From an uncultured Acetatifactor sp. (GTDB lineage: Bacteria; Bacillota; Clostridia; Lachnospirales; Lachnospiraceae): a stretch of DNA of 18,170 nt. Of this stretch, positions 1 through 7,399 are shown piece by piece. Below the pieces are notes generated by a model, which saw only the letters and a list, made by a program, of their open reading frames with translations, was not told the DNA's origin and ran no database searches. Where the stretch lies: the NCBI GenBank assembly GCA_910587555.1, contig CAJULV010000023.1, positions 42,633 to 60,802 of the forward strand, written 5' to 3'. Positions within the stretch are counted from its first letter, which is position 1. Every line of letters begins with the position of its first letter. The position numbers were made by a program, and so were the translations under genes.

Positions 1-99
1 CTGGGGCACCTCTCCGGCTTCTGCTGGTTTTTCGTTCCCCATCCCCCGGTCTGTGCCCACCCTATTCGTTTTGGTACAGGGATTTCCGGTCACAACCAT
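1..99 (-). CDS. possible 5' end of an unidentified protein (partial)
   Basis: An open minus-strand frame runs off the left edge. It reads MVVTGNPCTKTNRVGTDRG and continues through a second methionine (ATG at 42) into GNEKPAEAGEVPQ. A well-formed promoter (TTGCAA, 17 bp, TATTAT with TG in front) lies at 120-148, about 20 bases upstream of the first ATG, which suggests that something is transcribed leftwards. Neither ATG has a convincing ribosome binding site: the first follows an AT-rich stretch, and the second directly abuts a run of G. I do not recognise the product. It could also be the 5' leader of a gene starting outside the window. Confidence 0.3.
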   Translation of the reverse strand, partial: MVVTGNPCTKTNRVGTDRGMGNEKPAEAGEVPQ

Positions 100-119
100 T
101 ATTTCTATTTGATATCATA

Positions 120-148
120 ATAATATCATTTTAATTATCCGTTTGCAA
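120..148 (-). promoter_or_regulatory. sigma-A-type promoter reading leftwards
   Basis: On the minus strand TTGCAA (148-143) is followed by a 17-bp spacer and TATTAT (125-120), with TGA immediately before the -10 as in an extended -10 element. It points off the left edge towards the possible gene at 1-99. The assignment comes from consensus match and spacing only. Confidence 0.5.
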
Positions 149-416
149 GCGATTTTTAAAAATTGCAAAAATTTAATACAGTTCGTATACCTGCTGTGGA
201 TATTGTATACGGATAAGGCAATACCTATCATTTCTATAACCATGAATATTCGGAGAAAAATACACTGAAATCTTTAATTGACTATTTGGCGATACCTACC
301 GAAATAAGAAGATTGGCAATCATATCCTCAAGAAGCAATTAGAAATATATAAACCCGCTAACCCTTAAAAACACTAAATTTATCGCAGTTGGGCTTTTCC
401 TTAAAGTTTTCCCAAA

Positions 417-454
417 GGGCTGGCGCATTCAGTAATTACTTCATGCGCCAGCCC
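417..454 (-). terminator. strong stem-loop downstream of coaX, possible terminator
   Basis: GGGCTGGCGCAT (417-428) pairs perfectly with ATGCGCCAGCCC (443-454) around a 14-base loop, giving a very stable 12-bp stem. It lies about 105 bases beyond the coaX stop codon in the direction of transcription. Only a short T stretch follows on the minus strand, so it may be a weak intrinsic terminator or another structured element. Confidence 0.45.
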
Positions 455-559
455 GTTATGATATCGTCCCATAGGGCATTATGAACCTGATAAGGGACAA
501 ATAAGGGAAAAGGGACCGTCTGATACATGGAATGACTGCTGCAATACTGACACAGCGTG

Positions 560-1333
560 TCATTCCCGTTCTGCATTCTTACGGTAAATAATATTCAGTC
601 CTTTCAATGTAAGTTCATTATCGTAAATCACTTTATGTTTACAATGCGGTACAATAATGCCTGCAAATCCCCCTGTGACCACCACTTCTGCCCCGTATCC
701 CAATTCTTCCCGGATACGTTCAATGATTCCGTCTATACATGCTGCCTGCCCTATAACGATACCGCTTTTCATACAGTCTATCGTATTCCTGCCCACTACC
801 TTCCTGGGCGCTTCGAGGCTGATTCGCGGAAGCTGTGAGGTCTGGTTCACCAACGAGTCCAAAGAGACCTTGACTCCGGGCAGAATCATCCCGCCCACAT
901 AATTTCTCTTCTCATCCACCACACTGATGGTAGTCGCCGTAGCCATGTCAATCATAATCAATGGCGCGCCGTAATACTGCAGCCCCGCAACCGCATTGAC
1001 AATCAAATCCGCACCTACCTGCGCCGGATTATCCATCAGAATGTTCAGCCCGGTTTTAACGCCCGGGCCTACCAATAGCGGGGTGATGCGGAACAATTTT
1101 TCCATTGCTGCCCTTACCACATTATTAAGGGGCGGCACAACAGAGGCTATAATGCAGCCGGTAATGTTCTTCCTCTCAATATGGTACAGTTCAAGCAGAA
1201 TTTTAAATTCCACCATATATTCCAATTCTGTTTTGGATATATCCGTGGATACTCTTTCCACAAAATATATTTTTTCCTGCCGCATACACCCGATCACAAT
1301 ATTTGTATTTCCAATATCCACTGCCAAAATCAT
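560..1333 (-). CDS. coaX: type III pantothenate kinase (CoaX)
   Basis: Cytosolic enzyme that phosphorylates pantothenate with ATP, the first committed step of coenzyme A synthesis. The 257-residue length is normal for the family. It opens with MILAVDIGNTNIVIG, the ASKHA-fold phosphate loop (DIGNTN at residues 6-11). It also has NPAQVGAD, with the expected catalytic aspartate near residue 109, MIDMATATT (127-135) in place of the more common DFGTATT, GGMILPGV (147-154), GRNT (181-184) and VVTGG (218-222). The frame is open further upstream to 1489, but that part overlaps the preceding LysR gene and has no family match, so the ATG at 1333 is chosen. A GGAAAGGA stretch upstream can act as ribosome binding site. 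It follows the LysR-type regulator by 52 bases and is probably co-transcribed with it. Confidence 0.95.
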   Translation of the reverse strand: MILAVDIGNTNIVIGCMRQEKIYFVERVSTDISKTELEYMVEFKILLELYHIERKNITGCIIASVVPPLNNVVRAAMEKLFRITPLLVGPGVKTGLNILMDNPAQVGADLIVNAVAGLQYYGAPLIMIDMATATTISVVDEKRNYVGGMILPGVKVSLDSLVNQTSQLPRISLEAPRKVVGRNTIDCMKSGIVIGQAACIDGIIERIREELGYGAEVVVTGGFAGIIVPHCKHKVIYDNELTLKGLNIIYRKNAERE

Positions 1334-1385
1334 CTTTTCATCACATTCCTTTCCCGCTGTCCGCGTGCCGACGGTCCGGAACCGT

Positions 1386-2279
1386 TCAAGTCGTCCGGTT
1401 CTTGATGTATTTATAGAAAGCAGCCGCTGCCGGACTTTTGCCTCTGCCCTTATCCGAGACAATCTGTATAGAACGCCCGGGCAGCACACAGCTTACAGGA
1501 AGCTGCACCAGATTTCCTTTTTCCAGGGATGGCCGGGCAAGCACTTCCGGAACAAATCCGATTCCCAGATTATTTTCAAGCAATGGCAGCATCAGGTCTG
1601 ACGTAGCCACTTCCATATCCAGTTCAATATCCATTTTATGTTCCCAAAAAAAGTTGCGGTACAGCTCATAGGTGGCACTTCCTCTGCCCAGACCGACCCA
1701 GGCACACCCTTCCACGTCTTTCAGTTCAAGTTCCTTTTCGCACAGATGCCGATATTGTGTTCCGCCAACCAGTATCTCTTTAAAATCCAGTACTTTTTCA
1801 CAGAGAACCCCCTTCGGTGTTTCAAAGGGTGTGGTGATAACTGCAAAATCCAGTTTTCCGCTGATAAGGTGTCGGATTGTTTCCGGAGTTGTATGATTAT
1901 GGATCTTGATTCTGATTGCCGGATATTCCGTCTTAAAGTCATGCAATACACATAACAGAAACAGATGCAGCGCCGTCTCGGTGGCTCCGATTTCCACTGT
2001 GCCTCCGCCCGAAGCCTCCTGTCCCTTTATCTCTTCCTGGGCATTCAGCAGATGCCGATATGCAATTTCCACATGAGAGTAAAGCCGCTCTCCTTCCGCT
2101 GTCAGACTGACGCCTCTTGCCTCCCGGACAAACAATCTGCAGTTCAGCTGCGATTCCAACAGCTTCATAACCCGGGTCACATTGGGCTGATTACTTCCCA
2201 AAGCTGCAGCCGCCTTCGTAATATTCCCATATTTCGCCACAAAATAAAATATCTTATAGTACTCAAAGTTGACATCCAT
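1386..2279 (-). CDS. LysR-family transcriptional regulator
   Basis: A 297-residue protein of typical LysR length. The N-terminal winged helix-turn-helix covers about residues 5-64 (FEYYKIFYFVAKYGNITKAA, then NQPNVTRVMKLLE and the FVREARGVSLTAEGERL wing). An effector-binding domain of the periplasmic-binding-protein fold follows from about residue 95 to the end, with the usual VEIGATE start and LDFAVITTPF segment. It is divergent from the MATE exporter at 2394, and a perfect palindrome lies between them, so regulation of the exporter and of itself is the natural inference; the ligand cannot be told. A GGAGA ribosome binding site lies 14 bases before the ATG, rather far. A 6-bp GAACCG/CGGTTC hairpin (1379-1401) spans its stop codon. 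Confidence 0.93.
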   Translation of the reverse strand: MDVNFEYYKIFYFVAKYGNITKAAAALGSNQPNVTRVMKLLESQLNCRLFVREARGVSLTAEGERLYSHVEIAYRHLLNAQEEIKGQEASGGGTVEIGATETALHLFLLCVLHDFKTEYPAIRIKIHNHTTPETIRHLISGKLDFAVITTPFETPKGVLCEKVLDFKEILVGGTQYRHLCEKELELKDVEGCAWVGLGRGSATYELYRNFFWEHKMDIELDMEVATSDLMLPLLENNLGIGFVPEVLARPSLEKGNLVQLPVSCVLPGRSIQIVSDKGRGKSPAAAAFYKYIKNRTT

Positions 2280-2314
2280 ATCTTATTGATATTTCTCCAA
2301 TATATTATATGTAT

Positions 2315-2349
2315 TTTTCATATCTCCCAAATTGTATTATAATACAATT
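2315..2349 (+). promoter_or_regulatory. overlapping divergent promoters with a 20-bp palindromic operator
   Basis: AATTGTATTATAATACAATT (2330-2349) is a perfect 20-bp palindrome midway between the LysR and MATE genes. Being symmetric, its centre offers a TATAAT on both strands: 2338-2343 on plus and 2341-2336 on minus. On plus, TTTTCA (2315-2320) sits 17 bp upstream of the TATAAT, giving a plausible promoter for the exporter. A second inverted repeat, TATTTTTCA (2312-2320) with TGAAAAATA (2351-2359), surrounds it with a slightly shifted centre. A regulator bound here would block both promoters; that the LysR protein is the binder is inference. Confidence 0.6.
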
Positions 2350-2393
2350 CTGAAAAATATGTAAAATCAAATTCAGAAAGGATGCAAAATCAA

Positions 2394-3725
2394 ATGAACA
2401 AGGATTTGACAATCGGAAAGCCGGAAACAGTACTATGGCAATTCTGCCTCCCGTTGTTTGGCAGCATTGTCTTTCAGCAGCTTTACAATATAGCAGACAG
2501 CCTTGTAGCCGGGAAATTCATCGGTGAAAACGCTTTGGCCGCAGTTGGAAACAGCTATGAAATTACGCTGATTTTCATCGCCTTTGCATTCGGCTGCAAC
2601 ATGGGATGCTCTGTTATCGTCTCACAGCTGTTCGGGGCCAAAAAGTATGTTCAGCTGAAAACTGCAGTAACCACTGCCTGCATATTCAGCGCGGTTCTCT
2701 GTGCCATGCTGATGCTTACGGGTATCCTGGCCTGCGACTCCCTTCTGCTGCTCATCCGCACACCGGGAGAAGTCTTCGCAGACTCAAAATTATATCTGGA
2801 TATCTATATATGGGGGCTTCCGTTTGTCTTTTTTTACAACATCGCAACCGGTATCTTCTCGGCCCTGGGAGATTCCAGAACACCATTTTACTTTCTGGCC
2901 GCTTCCTCCACATCCAATATTGCGGTGGATATCCTGTTCGTAACAACACTGAATATGGGGGTCTCGGGTGTGGCATGGGCTACCTTTCTCTGTCAGGGCA
3001 TCAGCTGTATCCTGGCTGTTTTGACCATATGGCGACGGCTGATGCATATCGGCACACCGGAAAAAACAGCCCTGTTCGATTGGGAAATACTGAAAAAAAT
3101 CATGGTTATTGCCATCCCGAGTATATTACAGCAAAGCTTTATATCCGTGGGAAATATTCTGATTCAAAGTGTCATCAACGGTTTCGGTCCCTCCGTAATG
3201 GCCGGATATTCCGCCGCGGTAAAGCTGAATAATCTGGTCATTACCTCCTTCACGACAATCGGAAACGGAATTTCAAACTTTACTGCACAGAATATCGGTG
3301 CGCGGCAATATGGAAGGGTCAAAGAATGCTTTCGTGCCGGTCTGAAAATAGTCTGGTGCCTGTGCGTTCCGTTCTGCCTTTTGTATATATTTCCCGGGAG
3401 ATACTTATTGATGCTGTTTCTAAAACAGAATTCAGAGGCGGCAATCATAACAGGCAGACAATTTTTGCGGATACTCTCTCCATTCTACTTCGCGGTATCC
3501 GCAAAGTTAGTAGCGGACGGCATCCTCAGGGGCGCAGGCGCAATGGGGCAGTTTATGGCCGCCACCTTCACAGACCTGATACTGCGCGTGCTTCTGGCCT
3601 TTTTACTCTCCGGGCTGACCCAATCCGCCGCAGGTATATGGTGCGCCTGGCCCATAGGCTGGACAACTGCCATGATGCTTTCCGTTTTCTTTTATCGCAG
3701 AAAATTCCCAGTCGTCCGTACTTGA
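2394..3725 (+). CDS. MATE family multidrug/drug-sodium antiporter
   Basis: Polytopic inner-membrane exporter of the multi-antimicrobial extrusion family, expected to expel cationic drugs or metabolites in exchange for sodium ions or protons. About 443 residues with roughly twelve hydrophobic segments, as is usual. Family signatures include the N-terminal FCLPLFGSIVFQQLYNIADSL, with GKFIGENALAAVGNS following, the VIVSQLFGAKKY loop, and the second-half equivalents GPSVMAGYSAAVKLNN and NFTAQNIGARQYGRVKECF. The ribosome binding site AGAAAGG (2375-2381) touches an earlier ATG at 2382 with no spacer but is 12 bases before the ATG at 2394, so the later start is preferred. It is divergent from a LysR-type regulator. 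Its stop codon lies inside a large palindrome (3713-3792). The substrate is unknown. Confidence 0.93.
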   Translation: MNKDLTIGKPETVLWQFCLPLFGSIVFQQLYNIADSLVAGKFIGENALAAVGNSYEITLIFIAFAFGCNMGCSVIVSQLFGAKKYVQLKTAVTTACIFSAVLCAMLMLTGILACDSLLLLIRTPGEVFADSKLYLDIYIWGLPFVFFYNIATGIFSALGDSRTPFYFLAASSTSNIAVDILFVTTLNMGVSGVAWATFLCQGISCILAVLTIWRRLMHIGTPEKTALFDWEILKKIMVIAIPSILQQSFISVGNILIQSVINGFGPSVMAGYSAAVKLNNLVITSFTTIGNGISNFTAQNIGARQYGRVKECFRAGLKIVWCLCVPFCLLYIFPGRYLLMLFLKQNSEAAIITGRQFLRILSPFYFAVSAKLVADGILRGAGAMGQFMAATFTDLILRVLLAFLLSGLTQSAAGIWCAWPIGWTTAMMLSVFFYRRKFPVVRT

Positions 3726-3792
3726 TGCCCGTGCCGGGGCAGAAGAAGCGATGGGACGACGTCCCCTGCCATAGCGGCACGGTGTACGGACG
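3713..3792. terminator. 80-base nested palindrome between convergent genes
   Basis: Four pairs of arms nest around one centre: CGTCCGTAC (3713-3721) with GTACGGACG (3784-3792), CCGTGCC (3729-3735) with GGCACGG (3776-3782), GGCAG (3738-3742) with CTGCC (3766-3770), and GGGACG (3753-3758) with CGTCCC (3760-3765) around a single A. It overlaps the last codons and stop of the MATE gene and lies just beyond the end of the oppositely oriented fumarase beta gene, so it could end transcription from both sides. No good T run follows on either strand, so it may instead be a repetitive extragenic palindrome. Confidence 0.5.
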
Positions 3793-3808
3793 GTAAGTAC
3801 CGAAGCGC

Positions 3809-4363
3809 TTAATCTTCTCTGCAGTACTTTGCGGCGGCAGTCTCATACAAATCATTGCCTGCCGAATCCATAACCACGATTACCGGAAAATCTTTTACCT
3901 CCAGCTTTCGGATTGCTTCCGTCCCCAGGTCATCATAGGCAATTACCTCAGATGCGAGAATAGAGCGGGAAAGCAATGCGCCTGCCCCTCCCACCGCCGC
4001 AAAGTAGACCGCGCCGTTTCGTATGACGGCTTCCTTCACAGCCTGGTTTCTCCTGCCCTTTCCAATCATTCCCTTCAGCCCCATATCCAGAAGCGTCGGT
4101 GCATACTTATCCATGCGGCTCGCCGTAGTAGGACCTGCCGACCCGATCACCTTTCCTTCTCTTGCGGGAGAAGGTCCCATATAATAAATCACATTATTCC
4201 GCATATCCACTGGCAGCTCCCCATGAGCGGCGGCTGCCTCATACATTCTTTTATGTGCGGCATCCCTGGCCGTGTAGATCGTTCCGGTCAGGTATACATA
4301 GTCGCCGGCACGAAGGGAAACGGCTGTTTCGCCTGTCAGCGGCACCGTAATATGTCTGTCCAT
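3809..4363 (-). CDS. fumarate hydratase beta subunit (class I, Fe-S hydro-lyase C-terminal domain)
   Basis: A 184-residue subunit that with the alpha subunit encoded just upstream forms an oxygen-sensitive [4Fe-4S] hydro-lyase interconverting fumarate and malate. Family hallmarks are GTIYTARDAAHKR (27-39), IYYMGPSPA (59-67), GSAGPTTASRMD (74-85), MIGKG (99-103) and the C-terminal DDLGTEAIRKLEVKDFP (144-160). The frame is open upstream to 4444, but the ATG at 4363 is chosen because GGAGG precedes it by 7 bases and homologues begin there. The gap to the alpha subunit stop is 41 bases. L(+)-tartrate dehydratase beta has the same fold and cannot be fully excluded from sequence alone. Confidence 0.92.
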   Translation of the reverse strand: MDRHITVPLTGETAVSLRAGDYVYLTGTIYTARDAAHKRMYEAAAAHGELPVDMRNNVIYYMGPSPAREGKVIGSAGPTTASRMDKYAPTLLDMGLKGMIGKGRRNQAVKEAVIRNGAVYFAAVGGAGALLSRSILASEVIAYDDLGTEAIRKLEVKDFPVIVVMDSAGNDLYETAAAKYCRED

Positions 4364-4404
4364 TCCAAAGCCTCCATAACTTGTCTCGTACCAAATAACG
4401 GTTT

Positions 4405-5247
4405 CTACAGAATTCTTACTGCGTGCCGGTTCACATGGCAGCACATGTTGACTGCTACCGGCAGGCCCGCAATATGCGTGGGATAGGTATTGATGTTGAC
4501 TGCCAGCGCCGTAACCGTACCTCCCAATCCCCCGGGACCGATTCCGGAACGGTTAATCTGCTCCAATATTTCCTTTTCAAGTTCACATACATATGCAATT
4601 TCAGAGCGTTTGTTTACAGGGCGCGTAAGTGCTTCCTTGGCCATCAGCGCACATTTTTCAAAAGTACCGCCGATTCCCACTCCCACCACCAACGGGGGAC
4701 AGGCGTTTGGCCCTGCCTCCTTCACTGCCGTCACCACGGCATTTTTGACTCCCTCAATTCCGTCTGCCGGCTTAAGCATGAAAACTCTGCTCATATTCTC
4801 ACTTCCGAAGCCCTTAGGCGCCACCGTTATCTTAACGTTCTCCCCCGGCACTATGGAATAGTGTATTACCGCAGGTGTGTTGTCCCTGGTATTTTCCCTG
4901 TAAATCGGGTCTTTCACTACGGATTTTCTCAGAAAACCCTCCTGATATCCCTGACGGACGCCTTCTTGGACGGCATCCTCCAGGCTTCCATCCACAAAAT
5001 GTACATCCTGCCCGATTTCCATAAATACAACCGCCATACCGGTATCCTGACATATGGGAATCATATCCTCCCCGGCTATCCCAGCATTCTCCTGCAGCTG
5101 TTTCAGTATCTGTTTCCCAAGCGGAGACGCTTCCACGTCCACAGCCTTATCCATTGCCTCCGCCATATCTGCTGACAGGAAATGATTTGCCTCAATGCAC
5201 ATTTCCTTCACCGATTCAGTAACCTTGCCGACACTCAAACTTCTCAT
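4405..5247 (-). CDS. fumarate hydratase alpha subunit (class I)
   Basis: Catalytic, cluster-binding subunit of the two-part class I fumarase, 280 residues as expected. Three cysteine regions that ligate the [4Fe-4S] cluster are visible: IPICQDTG (Cys66), NACPPLVVGVGIGGTFEKCA (Cys183), and NMCCHVNRH near the C-terminus (Cys269/270). GPGGLGG (238-244) and the RDNTPAVIHY segment are also family features. The start at 5247 is supported by AGAGGAG a few bases upstream. It begins 12 bases after the HIT gene stops and is followed by the beta subunit, so the three are almost certainly in one operon. The cluster fits an anaerobe; the related tartrate dehydratase is the main alternative. Confidence 0.93.
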   Translation of the reverse strand: MRSLSVGKVTESVKEMCIEANHFLSADMAEAMDKAVDVEASPLGKQILKQLQENAGIAGEDMIPICQDTGMAVVFMEIGQDVHFVDGSLEDAVQEGVRQGYQEGFLRKSVVKDPIYRENTRDNTPAVIHYSIVPGENVKITVAPKGFGSENMSRVFMLKPADGIEGVKNAVVTAVKEAGPNACPPLVVGVGIGGTFEKCALMAKEALTRPVNKRSEIAYVCELEKEILEQINRSGIGPGGLGGTVTALAVNINTYPTHIAGLPVAVNMCCHVNRHAVRIL

Positions 5248-5259
5248 TTTTACTCCTCT

Positions 5260-5670
5260 TTATCCCGTAATCTCTCTCTTTACAGCTTCCAGCTCTTCCT
5301 GGGTGCATTCTCCCGGAATCCAGTTAATCTTCTGCCCGTCATTGTGATACCTTGGAATCATGTGAAGATGAAAATGCGGCACCGTCTGTCCTGCTGCTTC
5401 CCCATTATTCTGCACCAGATTCATGCCGTCACAGTGAAGCTTCTGCGTCATTTTTACTGCCATCCGCTTGGCCAGAACCAATACCCCGGAAGCCGTCTCT
5501 TCCGAAATCTCAAAAATATCGGCTGCATGCTCCTTGGGCAGAATCAGGGCGTGCCCTTTCGTCGCAGGACCCAGGTCCAGAATAACGCGAAACTGGTCGT
5601 CCTCATACAAAGTCCTGGACGGAATCTCTCCGTTCGCAATCTTACAGAAAATACAATCTTCTTTCTTCAA
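5260..5670 (-). CDS. HIT-family nucleotide hydrolase
   Basis: A 136-residue protein of the histidine triad superfamily, which hydrolyses nucleoside phosphoramidates or other nucleotide conjugates at an alpha-phosphate. The catalytic triad reads HFHLHMIPR (His99, His101, His103). The N-terminal CIFCKIANGEIPS (6-18), the LDLGPATKGHALILPKEH core and MNLVQNNGEAAGQTVPH are typical of Hint/HinT-like members. A longer frame with an ATG at 5715 exists but would overlap the preceding gene by 20 bases; the TTG at 5670 is chosen because GGAGG (5679-5683) sits exactly 8 bases in front and the protein then starts MKKEDCIFC like its relatives. Part of the operon leading to fumarase. Confidence 0.92.
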   Translation of the reverse strand: MKKEDCIFCKIANGEIPSRTLYEDDQFRVILDLGPATKGHALILPKEHAADIFEISEETASGVLVLAKRMAVKMTQKLHCDGMNLVQNNGEAAGQTVPHFHLHMIPRYHNDGQKINWIPGECTQEELEAVKREITG

Positions 5671-5695
5671 CCTTCTTACCTCCAAATCTCCCGAA

Positions 5696-6694
5696 TTAAT
5701 GTTCCTCAAAAACAAAGACCTGATCCAGCATCCTTAAAACGCCGAAATCTCCCTTTGCTTTCATAACCCCCGACATAAATGCTCTCTGAAAAGTCATCCT
5801 GCCGTTTACGATATCTTCCATTGCCGATTTTTCAAGCTGCATTTCCGCTTCCGGCTTTTCCGCTGTACCGTAACCGCACTCCAGCCTTGCGCCGTTTATG
5901 GACAATATCAGCTTTTTCTTCTTCTCGCCAATGCCTATGGCATATTCGGCACGGAATCCCGCCTTAGGCCTGAACGCCTTCTTCAGTGCCGCAAGATACT
6001 CTTCTTCGTTTTCCTGCTCCTCTTCCGTGAGCATATCACGGAAGAGACTGGTCAGTTCCTGGATGTCCTGCTTCTGCCTCTGTACATAGCTGTCATCCGA
6101 TACATACTGAGACAGCTGTTCCGTTTCCTGCGGTGTCAGATTCGTGCTTTTCGGTACCGCGATCTTCTGCTTCACCGCCTGATTGCTGGCCGGGAAACAG
6201 GCAATGTGCTGATTGATGGAGCGATACATATTCTCGGCTTTCTTTTCTATGATTCGGATATACTGTTCATTCATTTCCAGCATAACCGTATTTTCTATAT
6301 AGCCGCAGATACCGCTGCAGGGCAGTCCTCCAAGGATTTCCCATGCTGTGGACAGATTCAGTTTTGCCTCCCGCTCCCCATATGTGGTGGACATAACCAC
6401 CGGGCACATATAAATTCCGGCTATTTTCTCCTTATCCCCAAACAGCCAACATGCATCCAGAAACTGCTGCATATATCCGCCGATGCCATACCACTCCACT
6501 GTAGTCGCAAGTATAACCCCATCCGCATCCTTCAGCGTCTGAGGCAGTGTTGCAATTGTATTCTTGCTTTCATATAAATTATATCTTGTGACATTGACCC
6601 TGAGTTCTTCCAGAATCTCCTGCATTTTATTGATGACAAACAGGGTGGGGTCATCAATAATCCCTCTTCCTCCATAATAAATGTTAATATTCAA
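5696..6694 (-). CDS. flavodoxin-like NAD(P)H-dependent oxidoreductase fused to an SCP2-like domain
   Basis: A 332-residue two-domain protein. The N-terminal half (about 1-165) is a flavodoxin-fold FMN-binding domain, with the core GVILATTVEWYGIGGYMQQFLD (59-80) and the CPVVMSTTYGEREA segment. A polar linker with a glutamate run (about 224-232) leads to a C-terminal domain (about 235-330) resembling the sterol-carrier-protein-2 fold (LILSINGARLECGYG, then MEDIVNGRMTFQRAFMSGVMKAKGDF). SCP2 folds hold lipids or other apolar ligands, so a flavin-dependent reduction of a hydrophobic substrate is conceivable, but the true substrate is unknown. The start is a TTG at 6694 with an AGGTG-type ribosome binding site 5 bases ahead; no ATG fits. 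It lies between the rhomboid and HIT genes on the same strand. Confidence 0.82.
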   Translation of the reverse strand: MNINIYYGGRGIIDDPTLFVINKMQEILEELRVNVTRYNLYESKNTIATLPQTLKDADGVILATTVEWYGIGGYMQQFLDACWLFGDKEKIAGIYMCPVVMSTTYGEREAKLNLSTAWEILGGLPCSGICGYIENTVMLEMNEQYIRIIEKKAENMYRSINQHIACFPASNQAVKQKIAVPKSTNLTPQETEQLSQYVSDDSYVQRQKQDIQELTSLFRDMLTEEEQENEEEYLAALKKAFRPKAGFRAEYAIGIGEKKKKLILSINGARLECGYGTAEKPEAEMQLEKSAMEDIVNGRMTFQRAFMSGVMKAKGDFGVLRMLDQVFVFEEH

Positions 6695-6763
6695 GTCAAC
6701 ACCTCACCAATTCTTTTCTGTTTTCACGCACGCACATCTACCTTACCACCAACGGTTGCAGGC

Positions 6764-7360
6764 TTATGAAAATTCTTTTCTCTGTCTGCTGTTCTGTAAA
6801 AAGCACATGACGGCTGCAGCCAGGAAGCCTGTCAGCAAACCTCCCACATGGGCAGCATTGTCAATATTCTGCCCGGTAAATCCGCTGTAAAGAGAGTACA
6901 AAATCATAAGCAGTACCCTGGCAGGCGTCACATTCTCCATCTTCCTGCCCGAAAACAGCACCATGGCAAGCAGAACGCCGTCCAGGCCGAATATGGCCCC
7001 ACTGGCCCCCACCGAAACAGCAATATCATTATTCACCACTTTCACCAACAGCGAAAGCAAGTTTCCTCCAATCCCTGAAACCAGGTACAGCAGTGCGTAT
7101 CTGACATGTCCCACCTCTTTTTCAATCATGGAACCCAGAAAAAATAAAATCAGCATATTGTTAAAAAGATGGCTCAACCCGCTATGGAGAAACATTGCCC
7201 ATAAAATCCGGCCATACTCTTTGTTTACCAGTATGAAAAAAACATCCAGACTCCCCCTCCTGTACAATAGTTCTCCCGTAAAACTGCACAGAATATATAC
7301 CAATGCATTTATCGTCACCAGTACCGTGCTTACTATGGGCTGATCCTTACAAGTTTTCAA
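6764..7360 (-). CDS. rhomboid family intramembrane serine protease
   Basis: A 198-residue integral membrane protein with about six hydrophobic segments, the minimal bacterial rhomboid size. The catalytic serine lies in GASGAIFG (Ser120) and the partner histidine in AAHVGGLLTGF (His171). The conserved HSGLSHLFNNM (59-69) supplies the oxyanion-side residues after TM1. It cleaves transmembrane helices of substrates within the bilayer; substrates are unknown. The start is a TTG at 7360 with AGGAGG 10 bases upstream; an ATG ten bases earlier is in another frame and stops at once. A near-consensus promoter at 7400-7428 serves it, and the 69-base gap to the next gene shows no clear terminator, so it probably heads the operon running to fumarase beta. 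Confidence 0.9.
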   Translation of the reverse strand: MKTCKDQPIVSTVLVTINALVYILCSFTGELLYRRGSLDVFFILVNKEYGRILWAMFLHSGLSHLFNNMLILFFLGSMIEKEVGHVRYALLYLVSGIGGNLLSLLVKVVNNDIAVSVGASGAIFGLDGVLLAMVLFSGRKMENVTPARVLLMILYSLYSGFTGQNIDNAAHVGGLLTGFLAAAVMCFLQNSRQRKEFS

Positions 7361-7399
7361 CGGCTCCCATCCTCCTGCCCTGCTTTCAGTATCAGCCCA

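Larger units (their letters stand above)
100..559. other. AT-rich intergenic stretch with hairpins
   Basis: This stretch of about 460 bases contains no convincing gene. It holds the leftward promoter at 120-148, a short open plus-strand frame at about 205-321 that may be a gene remnant, a perfect stem-loop at 417-454, and a G-rich direct repeat around 490-516 in which AAGGGAC occurs twice. A second hairpin region at 529-566 (GGAATGAC with GTCATTCC, plus a tighter TGACAC-AGC-GTGTCA stem inside it) overlaps the coaX stop codon. Confidence 0.6.

Noticed and set aside
548..562. TGACAC-AGC-GTGTCA hairpin at the coaX stop as a terminator
   Set aside because: The stem is short, overlaps the stop codon and has no T run; the 12-bp stem at 417-454 is a better candidate.
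1379..1401. GAACCG/CGGTTC hairpin over the LysR stop codon as a terminator
   Set aside because: The stem is only 6 bp with an 11-base loop and no T run, and coaX follows closely on the same strand, so termination here is unlikely.
996..1601. Long plus-strand open frame opposite coaX and the LysR gene
   Set aside because: It is antisense to two clearly identified genes, has no domain signature and no ribosome binding site.
4423..5175. 250-codon plus-strand open frame opposite fumarase alpha
   Set aside because: The minus-strand frame has the fumarase cysteine motifs and a good ribosome binding site; the plus frame is a shadow with no recognisable features.
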